Source: Microbacterium sp. TNHR37B (lineage in GTDB: Bacteria > Actinomycetota > Actinomycetes > Actinomycetales > Microbacteriaceae). From it: a stretch of DNA of 64,000 nucleotides. The notes under the pieces are model-generated. The model saw nothing but the letters and a program-made list of their open reading frames with translations. It was not told the origin of the DNA and searched no databases. Positions 1-8,358 of this stretch are shown here, one piece after another. Position numbers and translations under genes: made by a program. The stretch covers positions 1,054,001 to 1,118,000 of the forward strand of contig NZ_LQGV01000003.1 of assembly GCF_001620065.1 (NCBI RefSeq), in the 5' to 3' direction. Position 1 is the stretch's first letter. Each line of letters starts with the position of its first letter.

Positions 1-50
1 AGAAGCTCCGCGAGGCGAACGCCGCGATCGCGCGCCTCGTGCGCTCCTAA
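1..50 (+). CDS. 3' end of a CDS, possibly a CsoR-type metal-sensing repressor
   Basis: The third frame is open from the window edge to a TAA at 48-50 and encodes KLREANAAIARLVRS. Actinobacterial CsoR/RcnR-family copper-sensing repressors often end in a similar AAIARLVRS tail, and the next genes are copZ and copA, the usual partners of csoR. CsoR-like operators elsewhere in the window also make a local CsoR plausible. Only 15 residues are visible and the Cys-His-Cys copper site lies outside the window, so the identity is an inference from tail and context. Confidence 0.45.
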   Translation, partial: KLREANAAIARLVRS

Positions 51-96
51 CGTCGTCCCCACTCACATCGTTCAACGCTCTTGAAGGGAGCACATC

Positions 97-456
97 ATGA
101 CCGGACAGGGATTCCAGGACCTCGGCCTGCAGGCGACCAGCACCGGCGGTGGCTGCGCCTGTTGCAGCCCCACCTCCCACGCCACGGCAGCCACCGACAC
201 CGGCGCGCCGGCGCAGCAGACGGCGGCGGGCGAGACCGTGTCGGCGCAGTTCCTGGTGGAGGGGATGACCTGCGCGCACTGCGTGCGTAGCGTCACCGAG
301 GAGGTCTCCGCGATCGACGGTGTCTCCGACGTCGCGGTCGATCTGCACGCCGGTGGCGTGTCCACGGTGACGGTGTCCAGCGCGACGCCGGTGGATGCGG
401 AGCGGGTGCGGGCGGCGGTGGAGGAGGCCGGGTACAGCCTCGCCGCAGCCTCATGA
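97..456 (+). CDS. copZ: CopZ-like copper chaperone with heavy-metal-associated domain
   Basis: This 119-residue protein has an HMA (CopZ/Atx1-type) fold from about residue 48 to the end, with the copper-binding GMTCAHC loop at about residues 54-60. The N-terminal 45 residues form a low-complexity extension with a CACC cysteine cluster that could also hold metal. The start is the ATG at 97, preceded by a GAAGGGAG Shine-Dalgarno. The protein should carry Cu(I) in the cytoplasm to the adjacent CopA. Its stop overlaps the copA start (ATGA at 453-456), indicating translational coupling. Confidence 0.9.
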   Translation: MTGQGFQDLGLQATSTGGGCACCSPTSHATAATDTGAPAQQTAAGETVSAQFLVEGMTCAHCVRSVTEEVSAIDGVSDVAVDLHAGGVSTVTVSSATPVDAERVRAAVEEAGYSLAAAS

Positions 457-2732
457 GCACGCTGGACGTCGATCTCGACATCACCGGGATGACCTGCGCG
501 TCGTGCGCGACGCGGGTCGAGCGGAAGCTGAACAAGCTGCCCGGAGTGGAGGCGACGGTCAACTTCGCCACCGAGAAGGCCCGCGTGCACTCGGAGGCCC
601 CGGTGCCGGTGGAGGAGCTGATCGCGGCGGTCGAGCAGGCGGGGTACGGAGCGAGCCTCCCAGCCCCGCCTGTGCCCGACACGGCTGAGCAGACCATCCC
701 GCGGGACGATGAGCTGGCGTCGCTGCGGCAGCGGCTGATCGTCTCGGCGGTGCTGGCGGTGCCGGTCGCGGTGCTGTCGATGATCCCCGCCCTGCAGTTC
801 ACCTACTGGCAGTGGCTCACGCTCACCCTGGCCGCGCCGGTGGTGGTGTGGGGGGCGTGGCCGTTCCACCGCGCCGCGGCGATCAATGCCCGGCACGGGG
901 CGGCGACGATGGACACTCTGATCAGCGTCGGGGTGCTGGCCGCGTTCGGCTGGTCGCTGTACGCGCTGTTCTTCGGCGGTGCGGGGATGCCGGGAATGCG
1001 GATGAGCGTCACCTTCGTCGGCACCCCGCAGGCCGGTGGCCACGAGGTGTACCTGGAGGTCGCCGCGCTGGTGACCGTGTTCATCCTCCTCGGCCGCTAC
1101 CTCGAGGTTCGTGCCAAGCGGCAGTCCGGCGAGGCCCTGCGCGCCCTGCTGGAGCTCGGCGCCAAGGACGCAGTGATCCTCCGCGAAGGCACTGAGCAGC
1201 GCGTCCCCGTCGCACAGCTCGTTCCGGGTGATGTCGTGGTGGTGCGGCCGGGTGAGAAGATCCCCGCCGACGGCCTCGTCACCGAGGGAATGTCCGCGGT
1301 GGACGAGTCGATGCTGACCGGCGAGTCCGTGCCGGTCGAAGTCGCCCCCGGCTCCCGCGTGGTCGGCGCGACTGTGAACACCGGCGGGCGCCTGCTCGTG
1401 CAGATCACCCGCGTCGGCGCCGACACCGAGCTGGCCCGGATGGCGCGGCTGGTCGAGGAGGCGCAGACCGGCAAGGCCCAGGTGCAGCGCCTCGCCGACC
1501 GGGTGTCGGCCGTCTTCGTCCCCATCGTCATCGTCCTCGCCCTGGCCGCGTTCGCCGGGTGGCTGATCGCGGGGGCGCCCTTGGAGGTCGCCTTCACCGC
1601 CGCGGTGACCACCCTGATCATCGCCTGCCCGTGCGCGCTGGGGCTGGCGACGCCGACCGCTCTGCTGGTCGGCACCGGCCGCGGCGCCCAGCTGGGCATC
1701 CTCATCCGCGGACCCCAGGTGCTCGAGCAGACCCGCCGCATCGACACCGTCGTGCTCGACAAGACCGGCACCATCACCGCCGGCACCATGACCGTCACCG
1801 GCATCCACCCCGCTCCCGGCACCGATGAGGCGGAGCTGATCCGGTTCGCCGCGGCGCTCGAGCACGGCTCCGAGCACCCCATCGGCCGCGCCATCACCGC
1901 CGCAGCCGACGGCCCGACGGATGCCGTGGAGTCATTCGCCGCCGAGGCCGGTCAAGGCGTGCAGGGCATCGTCGACGGCCGCCTGGTCGCCGCCGGCCGC
2001 GCCTCCTGGATCACCACCCAATGGGCGCTCCCCATCCCCTCAGGCCTCGCCGCGACCATCGCGGCGGACGAGGCGGCGGGGGCGACGGTGACGGTGGTGG
2101 CGTGGGACGGGCAGGTGCGCGGGGCGATCAGCGTCGCCGACACCATCAAACCCACCAGCCGTGAGGCGGTCGCACGGCTCCGGGAGCTCGGGTTGACCCC
2201 GATCCTGCTCACCGGCGACAACCCCGGCGCCGCCCGCGCGATCGCCAACCAGGCCGGGATCGAGGACGTCCGCGCCGGGGTCACCCCGCAGGGCAAGCTC
2301 GACACCATCCGCGACCTGCAGGCCGCGGGCCGGGTGGTCGCGATGGTCGGCGACGGCGTCAACGACGCCGCAGCCCTCGCCGCCGCCGACCTCGGGATCG
2401 CGATGGGCACCGGCACCGACGCGGCCATCACCGCCGCGGACCTGACCATCGTCTCCGGCGACCTGATGCTGGTCCCGGACGCGATCCGGCTGGCCCGCCG
2501 CACCCTGGGCACGATCAAGGGGAACCTGTTCTGGGCGTTCGCGTACAACGTCGCCGCGATCCCGGTCGCGATGCTCGCCCTGCTCAACCCCATCCTCGCC
2601 GCCGCGGCAATGGCGTTCAGCAGCGTGTTCGTCGTCACCAACAGCCTCCGCCTGCGCCGCTTCCGCCCCCTGCCCACCCCGACCCGTGCCGGCGCCCCCG
2701 CCACCCGAGAGCCCGCGCCCGTCCAGGCCTAA
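453..2732 (+). CDS. copA: Copper-exporting P1B-type ATPase CopA (CPC type)
   Basis: This 759-residue P-type ATPase pumps Cu(I) out of the cytoplasm. It has an N-terminal HMA domain with GMTCASC (about residues 12-18), membrane segments from about residue 90, the A-domain TGES motif, and the ion site C392-P-C394 followed by ALGLATPTA. The phosphorylated Asp436 lies in DKTGT, with EHP and GDGVND motifs downstream. A CPC motif with a single HMA domain is the classical P1B-1 copper signature. The length is normal and no key residue is missing. It is coupled to the upstream chaperone and followed by the YHS gene in one operon, presumably under csoR control. Confidence 0.95.
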   Translation: MSTLDVDLDITGMTCASCATRVERKLNKLPGVEATVNFATEKARVHSEAPVPVEELIAAVEQAGYGASLPAPPVPDTAEQTIPRDDELASLRQRLIVSAVLAVPVAVLSMIPALQFTYWQWLTLTLAAPVVVWGAWPFHRAAAINARHGAATMDTLISVGVLAAFGWSLYALFFGGAGMPGMRMSVTFVGTPQAGGHEVYLEVAALVTVFILLGRYLEVRAKRQSGEALRALLELGAKDAVILREGTEQRVPVAQLVPGDVVVVRPGEKIPADGLVTEGMSAVDESMLTGESVPVEVAPGSRVVGATVNTGGRLLVQITRVGADTELARMARLVEEAQTGKAQVQRLADRVSAVFVPIVIVLALAAFAGWLIAGAPLEVAFTAAVTTLIIACPCALGLATPTALLVGTGRGAQLGILIRGPQVLEQTRRIDTVVLDKTGTITAGTMTVTGIHPAPGTDEAELIRFAAALEHGSEHPIGRAITAAADGPTDAVESFAAEAGQGVQGIVDGRLVAAGRASWITTQWALPIPSGLAATIAADEAAGATVTVVAWDGQVRGAISVADTIKPTSREAVARLRELGLTPILLTGDNPGAARAIANQAGIEDVRAGVTPQGKLDTIRDLQAAGRVVAMVGDGVNDAAALAAADLGIAMGTGTDAAITAADLTIVSGDLMLVPDAIRLARRTLGTIKGNLFWAFAYNVAAIPVAMLALLNPILAAAAMAFSSVFVVTNSLRLRRFRPLPTPTRAGAPATREPAPVQA

Positions 2733-2757
2733 CCATCGCTCGAGAAGGAGACACACC

Positions 2758-3036
2758 ATGTCCCACGACCACGACCACTCCGGGCACGACCACACGCACG
2801 GGCACGACCATGGAGGACACGAGCATGGTGCGCACGAGCATCACCATCACGAGCCGCCGGCGGGGGCGACGAACCTGGTGACCTGTCCGGTGATGCCCGG
2901 CAACCAGGTCGACCCGGCCTGGGCCGAGCAGCGCGGCCTGTTCCGCGACTACCAGGGCAGCCGGTACTGGTTCTGCTGCGCCGAGTGCGGGCCGCTGTTC
3001 GACGCCGACCCGGCCCGCTACGCGCACGCCGCCTGA
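2758..3036 (+). CDS. Histidine-rich YHS-domain protein
   Basis: This 92-residue protein starts at the ATG at 2758 behind an AGAAGGAGA Shine-Dalgarno. The first 40 residues are strongly His/Gly/Asp-rich, a probable metal buffer. The rest is a YHS-like domain: a CPVMPGN segment, then FRDYQGSRYWFCCAECGPLFDADPARY. YHS domains accompany heavy-metal ATPases and are thought to bind metal. Its place 25 bp after copA suggests a cytoplasmic copper-binding accessory. No signal peptide is visible. Confidence 0.8.
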   Translation: MSHDHDHSGHDHTHGHDHGGHEHGAHEHHHHEPPAGATNLVTCPVMPGNQVDPAWAEQRGLFRDYQGSRYWFCCAECGPLFDADPARYAHAA

Positions 3037-3066
3037 CCGGCCAGATAACCCGGTCGGAGATAGAGG

Positions 3067-3684
3067 GTGGACACGGCGGTCGCGCTGGTGCAGGCGTACC
3101 TGCGGGTCAACGGCTACTTCACCGTCGCCGAATACCCCGTGCTGGACGCCACCGGTCCCGGCGGTCCCCGCACCATCACCGACCTGGACATCCTCGCCGT
3201 ACGGCTGCACCGCGCACCGGGAGCGTCCGGGACCGTCGACGCACCGCTGGACCCGGCCCTGGGTGCCGGGGGCGGAGCGGACATGATCGTCGGCGAGGTC
3301 AAGGAAGGCCGCCCGCACCCCAACCCGGCGATGCGGGACCCGGCCGTGCTGGAAGCCGCGTTCACCCGGTTCGGGTGCTGCGCCCCGACCGATGCCGCCC
3401 GGCTGGTCGCCGAACTGCTGGGAACGGGACGGACGGTGGCGCCGGAAGGGCGCACGATCCGCACGGTCGTGTTCGGCAACCCCACCTCCCCGCCCGGGGC
3501 GGGGGCGCCGTGGCACACCGTCCCGTTCGCCCGGGTGCTGCGCTACCTCGAAGACCACCTGAGCGCGCACTGGGGCATCCTCGGCCGCACCCAGATCAAG
3601 GACGACACCCTCGCCCTGCTGGCCCTGCGGGAGAAGGCCCACCGCGCCGCGACCGGCGCCTCCCGCCAGGGCACGGACCGGTAG
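3067..3684 (+). CDS. Hypothetical protein with PD-(D/E)XK nuclease-like signature
   Basis: This 205-residue soluble protein uses a GTG start at 3067 with a GGAGATAGAGG-type ribosome site. It reads as an alpha helix (VALVQAYLRVNGYF), then strand elements holding ITDLDILAVRL (about residues 38-48) and IVGEVKEGR (about 77-85). The order helix, D-x-D strand, then E-x-K strand is typical of the PD-(D/E)XK nuclease fold. No other domain is recognisable. It follows the YHS gene by 30 bp and seems part of the copA operon. The fold is inferred by eye, so nuclease activity is not established. Confidence 0.5.
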   Translation: MDTAVALVQAYLRVNGYFTVAEYPVLDATGPGGPRTITDLDILAVRLHRAPGASGTVDAPLDPALGAGGGADMIVGEVKEGRPHPNPAMRDPAVLEAAFTRFGCCAPTDAARLVAELLGTGRTVAPEGRTIRTVVFGNPTSPPGAGAPWHTVPFARVLRYLEDHLSAHWGILGRTQIKDDTLALLALREKAHRAATGASRQGTDR

Positions 3685-3692
3685 GGCGGGTC

Positions 3693-4577
3693 ATGGCGGG
3701 GGAGCGTGTGCACACGCAGGGGGAGCCGGTGTGGGTGCGCACCCGTGGCGGGCGCGCACCCTATGCGATGGTGCTGCCGGGCCCCGCCGGGGCCCCGGGT
3801 GCCGACGGTGGTGTTCGAGGCGGGATCGGCGGCGACCCGCTCCACCTGGGCGTCGGTGCAGACCCGGGTCGCCGCGTTCACGCGGGCCGTGGTGTATGAC
3901 CGGGCGGGGCTGGGTCGGTCCGTCCCGGATAGTGCACAGGGCGCACCCTGGACCGGATGGCCGACGACCTGAACGATCTGCTGGACGGCCTCGAGCCGAG
4001 CAGCGGGTTCGTGCAGGTGGGGCATTCCGCGGGCGGCCCGATGGTGCGGCTGGCCGCGTCCCGCCGCCCGGACCGGGTGGCCGGGCTGGTGCTGGTGGAT
4101 CCGACCGATGAGGCAGCGGACCTCCTGTTCGGTATGCGGTTCCGGGTCGGGGAGAAGATCGTGATCGCCGTGGAGTGGGTGCTGGCCCGGGTGGGGATGC
4201 TGGAGCGGTTCTTCCGGTTCCTCGGGGAGGGGATGCCCGAGGATGTGCGGGCCGATCTTCACCGGGAGGCGTTCCGGCCCGCGGTGGTGGTCACCCAGGG
4301 TCGGCAAGCGCGCACCTTCCTCACCGAGCTGCACGCCTGGCAGGGCGACCCGCCGGCGCTGCCCGATGTCCCGGTCACCGTCATCTCCGGCAGTCTCGCG
4401 GACGGGATGCCGCGACGGGTCCGGGATGCCGCGACCGCCGCCGGGCGGTATCGGGCCGCACAGTCCCGGCAGGGCCGGCACGTGGTCGCTGCCCGCTCCG
4501 GCCACTACATCCCCGCCACAGAACCAGATCTGATCGCTGCGGAGATCCGCCGCCTCGTCCTCCCACCCGCAGGATAA
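3693..4577 (+). pseudogene. Alpha/beta hydrolase, broken by two compensating frameshifts
   Basis: The open part (3957-4577) carries the nucleophile elbow GHSAGG and a C-terminal SGHYIP with the likely catalytic histidine, so this is an alpha/beta hydrolase. The expected N-terminal half is split. It begins in the same frame at 3693 (MAGERVHTQGEPVWVRTRG) and shifts near 3775-3805 to a second frame reading VPTVVFEAGSAATRSTW and VVYDRAGLGRS. It returns to the original frame near 3930-3957 (RTLDRMADDLNDLLDG). The original frame has a stop at 3897-3899 between the shifts. Two real indels or two sequence errors in GC-rich runs would both explain it. The substrate is unknown. Confidence 0.7.
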
Positions 4578-4605
4578 CCCCGGGTTGTCTGGCGGGCATG
4601 CCTAG

Positions 4606-6213
4606 TCAGGCCACAGCAGGGGTGCGCCGCCGCCAGGCGATCGCGCCGGTGAGGGCGAGACCACCCAGCCCACCCCACAAGGTGACAGCGGAGACGCCTT
4701 GCCCGATGAGGACGGCGGGGGTGATGCCGGTGCGCAGGTCGGTGTCGGCGATCAGCGCCCCGGCCTGTCCGGCGGGCAGACCGGTGAGGGTGCTGCCGTC
4801 GGGGCGGATGATCTGGCTGGTGCCGACGGTGGAGACGTTCACCACGGTACGGCCGGTCTCCACCGCGCGGATTCTGGCGACCGCGAGCTGCTGCAGGTTC
4901 TCGTCCGTGCCGCGGAAGTCGGCGTTGTTGGTCTGGAACACCAGCAGCTCCGCACCGGCGGTGATGCTCTCGGCGATGACCTCGTCGTAGATCACGTCGA
5001 AGCAGATCGCCAACCCCACCGGCACACCGCCGACGGTGACCAGCGGCACGTCCGTGCCGTGCGCGTAGTCGCGTTGCAGCAGCCCGACCAGGTCGGGGGC
5101 GAGCAGGGTGTAGAACGCCCGGTCGGGCACGTACTCGCCGAACGGCACCGGGTGGCGTTTCGCGTGCGTCTGCACCTGCTCCCGCTGCGGCGTGGCACCG
5201 GTGGTGGCCGGGTCCCACAGGAACGACGTGTTGTAGATGTTGCCGCCCGCCGTGGTGGCCGCGTTCGCCAGCAGCGGGGCACCTGCCCGGGTGCTGATGC
5301 CGGTGAGATACTCGGCCAGCCACGGGGTCTGGAACGGGTCAGCATCCAGCCCTTCCGGCCACACCACCAGATCCACATCCGCGTCGAGCACCGGGCCGGT
5401 CGCGTCCCCCTGCGCCCGGGCGATCGCCCCCACGGTGCGCTGGTCGAAGTACCCGGACGGGCCGTTGCCTTGCACCGCCCCGACCCGCATCGTCCCGGCC
5501 GGTGTGGTGGGAAACGCCGGGACCAGGACCAGCATCAGGGTGGTGACGGCGGGTACGGCGGCGGGGAACGGGCGACGCCACCGGCCGGTCCGGATGGCTT
5601 CGATCGCGGCGGCGACGGTGAAGACCATCAGGAAGGTGAGCCCGCTCACCCCGACCCAGGACACCGTCTGAACGAGGGGGCTGTCGGCTTGGGTGATCCC
5701 GAGCCGCGCCCACGGCAGCCCCCCGTACGGCCAGGCGCCCAGCAGCACCTCCCGGCCCGTCCACAACGCGGCCACCAGGCCCGGCAGCAGGAGCAGGCGT
5801 CCGACCGGGCCGGGGGCGGCGCGCGGCACCCACCGGTAGGCGAGTGCCAGCGGGATGATCCCGACCGCGGTCAGGGTCCCTTCCACCACGGTCAGTGCCG
5901 CCCACGGCACCGGCCCGAGATACCGGGTCGTCCAGGACACCAGCAGCCCGAAGAACAGCAACCCGAACACCGCCCCGACCGCCACCGCCCCCCACACGCT
6001 CCGGCCGATCAGGGCGAGAAGCAGCAGCCCGGTCGCGGCGAACGCGGCCGGCCAGAATCCCACCTCCGGGTAGGCGAGATCCATCAGCACCGCCGCGGCT
6101 GCCGCGACCGGCAACGCCATCGCCAATGGCATCACCGCCCGGGCGCGGCGGTTCGGCGGGGTGGGTTGGGGGCGTCCGTGCGGGTCCTGGAGGGTCGTCG
6201 GGGTGGCGGTCAT
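4606..6213 (-). CDS. lnt: Apolipoprotein N-acyltransferase (first copy)
   Basis: This 535-residue integral membrane enzyme adds a third acyl chain to the N-terminal cysteine of lipoproteins. An N-terminal block of membrane helices is followed by a CN-hydrolase (nitrilase) domain. The expected triad is visible: Glu in VVWPEGLDAD, Lys in THAKRHPVPFGEYVP, and Cys in GLAICFDVIYDE. The ATG at 6213 is chosen because it overlaps the TGA of the upstream flavoprotein gene and gives a normal-length protein. Longer in-frame extensions only read through that gene. A paralogue lies at 40295-41914. Confidence 0.9.
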   Translation of the reverse strand: MTATPTTLQDPHGRPQPTPPNRRARAVMPLAMALPVAAAAAVLMDLAYPEVGFWPAAFAATGLLLLALIGRSVWGAVAVGAVFGLLFFGLLVSWTTRYLGPVPWAALTVVEGTLTAVGIIPLALAYRWVPRAAPGPVGRLLLLPGLVAALWTGREVLLGAWPYGGLPWARLGITQADSPLVQTVSWVGVSGLTFLMVFTVAAAIEAIRTGRWRRPFPAAVPAVTTLMLVLVPAFPTTPAGTMRVGAVQGNGPSGYFDQRTVGAIARAQGDATGPVLDADVDLVVWPEGLDADPFQTPWLAEYLTGISTRAGAPLLANAATTAGGNIYNTSFLWDPATTGATPQREQVQTHAKRHPVPFGEYVPDRAFYTLLAPDLVGLLQRDYAHGTDVPLVTVGGVPVGLAICFDVIYDEVIAESITAGAELLVFQTNNADFRGTDENLQQLAVARIRAVETGRTVVNVSTVGTSQIIRPDGSTLTGLPAGQAGALIADTDLRTGITPAVLIGQGVSAVTLWGGLGGLALTGAIAWRRRTPAVA

Positions 6214-7229
6214 GGCCGGTCCGCGATGGTGCGGGCGATTACGGCGGCGTCCCGGGACACCCCGGCGAGGGTGTCCGCTCCGGGGCGGCTGTGGGCGGGG
6301 ATCCCGGCGACGAACAAGCCCGGCAGCCCGGTCATCGCCGGGCGGGACCGGGCTGCGGTCGCCTCGGCGGGGAGCCAGTCCTCGCCGGGGTCGTACCCGG
6401 TGGCGAGGATTACCGAGTCCGGGGCGAGGGTGCTGCCATCGGCGAACGTGACCTGCCCGCCGTCCGCGCCGGTCACCGCCGGGGCGACCGCCACACCCGC
6501 GTGACGCAGCGCATGGTAGCTGTCGCCGAACACCGGCTGCACGGCGGGTGGGCGACCCAGCCAGGACGAGCCTGCCCGGGCGTGGACGGGGAAGGTACGG
6601 GCGGGTCGGTGCGGGCGCCGGGTGCGGACCGCGAGGGTGACCTCGTGGGAGGTGGATAGCTCTCGCGCCAGCTGCACGCCGCTGTTTCCGCCGCCGACGA
6701 TCAGCACCCGCCCGGTGGGCACCTGCCGGGGGAATTGGTAGTGGGCGCTGTGCAGCACCACCCCGGGCACCCGCAGCTGCTGCGCCCACGCAGGGATGCG
6801 GGGGTGGGTGGCGGCGCCGGTCGCGCACACCACGTTGCGGGTCTGCACGTCGCCCTCTGCGGTCTGCAGCTGCAGCACCGACCCGTGACCGACGCGTTCC
6901 ACCCCGACCACACGCAACCCCCAGAACGGGTCCACCCCCAGGGTGTGCTGCACCTGGTCCAGGTAGTTCGCGATCTCATCCGCCCGCGGGTGCTCGTGCG
7001 GGTCCACCGGTAGAGGCCGGACTGGCAGCGTGCTGTGGCGGGCGTCGGATAGCAGCCGCATCGAATGCCACCGGGACGCCCAACTGCGTTGCCGGTCCGT
7101 GGCGGCGTCGACGACCACGAACTCCTGCTGCGGCCGGAACCCCAACCCGATCAGCGCGGCGGCCACCGCGAGCCCGGCCTGCCCGGCCCCGACGATGATC
7201 GCCCGCCGATGCGTCAACCCCGACCGCAT
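6210..7229 (-). CDS. FAD/NAD(P)-dependent flavoprotein oxidoreductase (first copy)
   Basis: This 339-residue protein has an N-terminal FAD-binding GAGQAGLAVAAAL motif (about residues 15-27), a second dinucleotide motif GGGNSGVQLAREL near the middle, and an ATGYDPGEDW motif in the last third. This is the layout of small CzcO/Trk-like or YpdA-like flavoproteins. The ATG at 7229 matches the start of the paralogue at 33360 (both begin MR-GLTHRRAIIVGAGQ). The downstream lnt overlaps its stop, so the two are co-translated. The substrate is unknown. A thiol or quinone redox role near TlpA/CcdA genes is only a contextual guess. Confidence 0.75.
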   Translation of the reverse strand: MRSGLTHRRAIIVGAGQAGLAVAAALIGLGFRPQQEFVVVDAATDRQRSWASRWHSMRLLSDARHSTLPVRPLPVDPHEHPRADEIANYLDQVQHTLGVDPFWGLRVVGVERVGHGSVLQLQTAEGDVQTRNVVCATGAATHPRIPAWAQQLRVPGVVLHSAHYQFPRQVPTGRVLIVGGGNSGVQLARELSTSHEVTLAVRTRRPHRPARTFPVHARAGSSWLGRPPAVQPVFGDSYHALRHAGVAVAPAVTGADGGQVTFADGSTLAPDSVILATGYDPGEDWLPAEATAARSRPAMTGLPGLFVAGIPAHSRPGADTLAGVSRDAAVIARTIADRP

Positions 7230-7457
7230 CACCACCCCCTCCCCGCAGAAGAGGGCCGGGGCGGGAATGGACGGAGGATGATCGCGCCGGCGCCGCGGCG
7301 GGACGGGGCCGAGCGGGGCCGGGTGGGCGGCGGTGACCGGCCGCAGCCGTCGGCACCGGACCGGCGAAGGGGGCCGCCGTGATACGGGTCGTCAAGACAT
7401 TCTCCAAACCTAGAAATCGGCATCACACAGCGCCCGCACACGGGCGGGCGGGAAGAC

Positions 7458-7477
7458 GCCGCCCATGGGTGGGCGGC
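7458..7477 (-). terminator. Hairpin downstream of the 7488 gene
   Basis: A perfect 8-bp inverted repeat (GCCGCCCA / TGGGCGGC) with a 4-base loop lies just past the stop of the minus-strand small membrane gene. There is no clear T-run, so it could be a weak terminator or a processing hairpin. The remaining space up to 7229 shows no gene. Confidence 0.5.
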
Positions 7478-7487
7478 ATGCCGGATC

Positions 7488-7934
7488 TCAGGTTCGGGAA
7501 ATCGACAACAGCAGCAGTGAGGGCGCGGCCGGACGCCGCGACACGGGCACCGGCACCAGCAGCGGCGCGCGCACCGGACGGGATACCCGCAGTATCCGCA
7601 GCCGGCCCTGGAGCCGGGAAGCCGTCACGGCCGCCAGTACCAGCAGCGTGCACACCACCCCGATCAGGCACCCCCACGCCCCGGACGCATCGACGGACAC
7701 CCCCGCAGAGGACGACGCCGTCCGGCCCTCCACCGGTGCCCCCGAGTCTGGGGTAGAGCCGGTCGCGACGGGGGAGCCCGCACTGGTGTCGGCGTGCGCG
7801 TCAGCCGTGGTGTGGGAGGTGGTCCAGCCGCCGATGATGAGCACAAGTGCCAGGCCCAGGATGGTCAGCAGCCGCCCCGACCACCACCCCGCCGCGATGA
7901 CCCGGTCGGGCCGGGATCGGGGGTCGCGGGGCAT
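7488..7934 (-). CDS. Small membrane protein with C-terminal SISRT tail (DUF6153-like)
   Basis: This 148-residue protein has one hydrophobic segment near residues 20-37, an exposed Ser/Thr/Ala/His middle, a second hydrophobic segment with GCLIGVVCTLLVLAAV, and the tail PSLLLLSISRT. Three other proteins here (18300, 18920, 32148) share this layout and the ISRT or LSRT ending, which recalls the DUF6153 family. A TACAGT -10-like element (7943-7948 on the complement) lies 8 bp before the ATG. The function is unknown. The location beside copper genes suggests a link to metal handling at the membrane. Confidence 0.65.
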   Translation of the reverse strand: MPRDPRSRPDRVIAAGWWSGRLLTILGLALVLIIGGWTTSHTTADAHADTSAGSPVATGSTPDSGAPVEGRTASSSAGVSVDASGAWGCLIGVVCTLLVLAAVTASRLQGRLRILRVSRPVRAPLLVPVPVSRRPAAPSLLLLSISRT

Positions 7935-8087
7935 AGTCCCTCACTGTACCAATCCGACCTTTGCGTCTCCCGGATCTCGCCCGGCCGCAGGCCTTCCACG
8001 CCTTCGCCGACAGAGCAGCCACATCGCGTCCACCGGCACGTCGTTCTCGATTATCGGCGAACGACGTCCGTCTCCTGAGCGGAAGGA

Positions 8088-8277
8088 TCAGTGCCCTCGG
8101 GGTGCCGTGGTGTCGGTCAAGGCGGGCAGCAGGATCGCCGTGACGCCGTCGGGGTCGAGTCTGCCGGTGCGGACTTCTTCGGCGGCGCCGTTGAGGACGG
8201 CACGGGTCGCTGAACTCCGCCGCGATCGTCTCGGCTGCGTCAGGTTCGCCCCACCGGGCACGTGCACCCGTCGGCAC
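8088..8277 (-). pseudogene. Possible remnant of an unidentified gene
   Basis: On the minus strand, GEPDAAETIAAEFS in one frame continues sensibly as ATRAVLNGAAEEVRTGRLD and DGVTAILLPALTDT in the next frame, ending at TGA 8088-8090. This reads like the end of a real soluble protein with one frameshift. No family is recognised and no start is visible. The flanking stretch 7935-8087 holds only the promoter region of the 7488 gene. Confidence 0.3.
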
Positions 8278-8292
8278 CCGAGGCGGCGCCGA

Positions 8293-8320
8293 TTGAAAGA
8301 ATACCTATAGGGGGTATAAG
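8293..8320 (+). promoter_or_regulatory. CsoR-like operator inside a promoter
   Basis: A -35 TTGAAA (8293-8298) and -10 TATAAG (8315-8320) are separated by 16 bp. The spacer and -10 are covered by ATACCTATAGGGGGTAT (8301-8317), an ATACC/GGTAT inverted repeat with a G-tract like known actinobacterial CsoR operators. A bound repressor would block RNA polymerase, and Cu(I) would relieve it. Transcription should start near 8327, which decides the start of the next gene. Confidence 0.7.
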
Positions 8321-8358
8321 GTGTGGGGGAGTCGTGTGCGAGGGAGAGGCGGGCGAGG

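Noticed and set aside
6214..6828. Long N-terminal extension of the first Lnt
   Set aside because: The extra 205 codons are shadow of the flavoprotein gene and lack membrane character. The ATG overlapping the upstream stop is a normal start.
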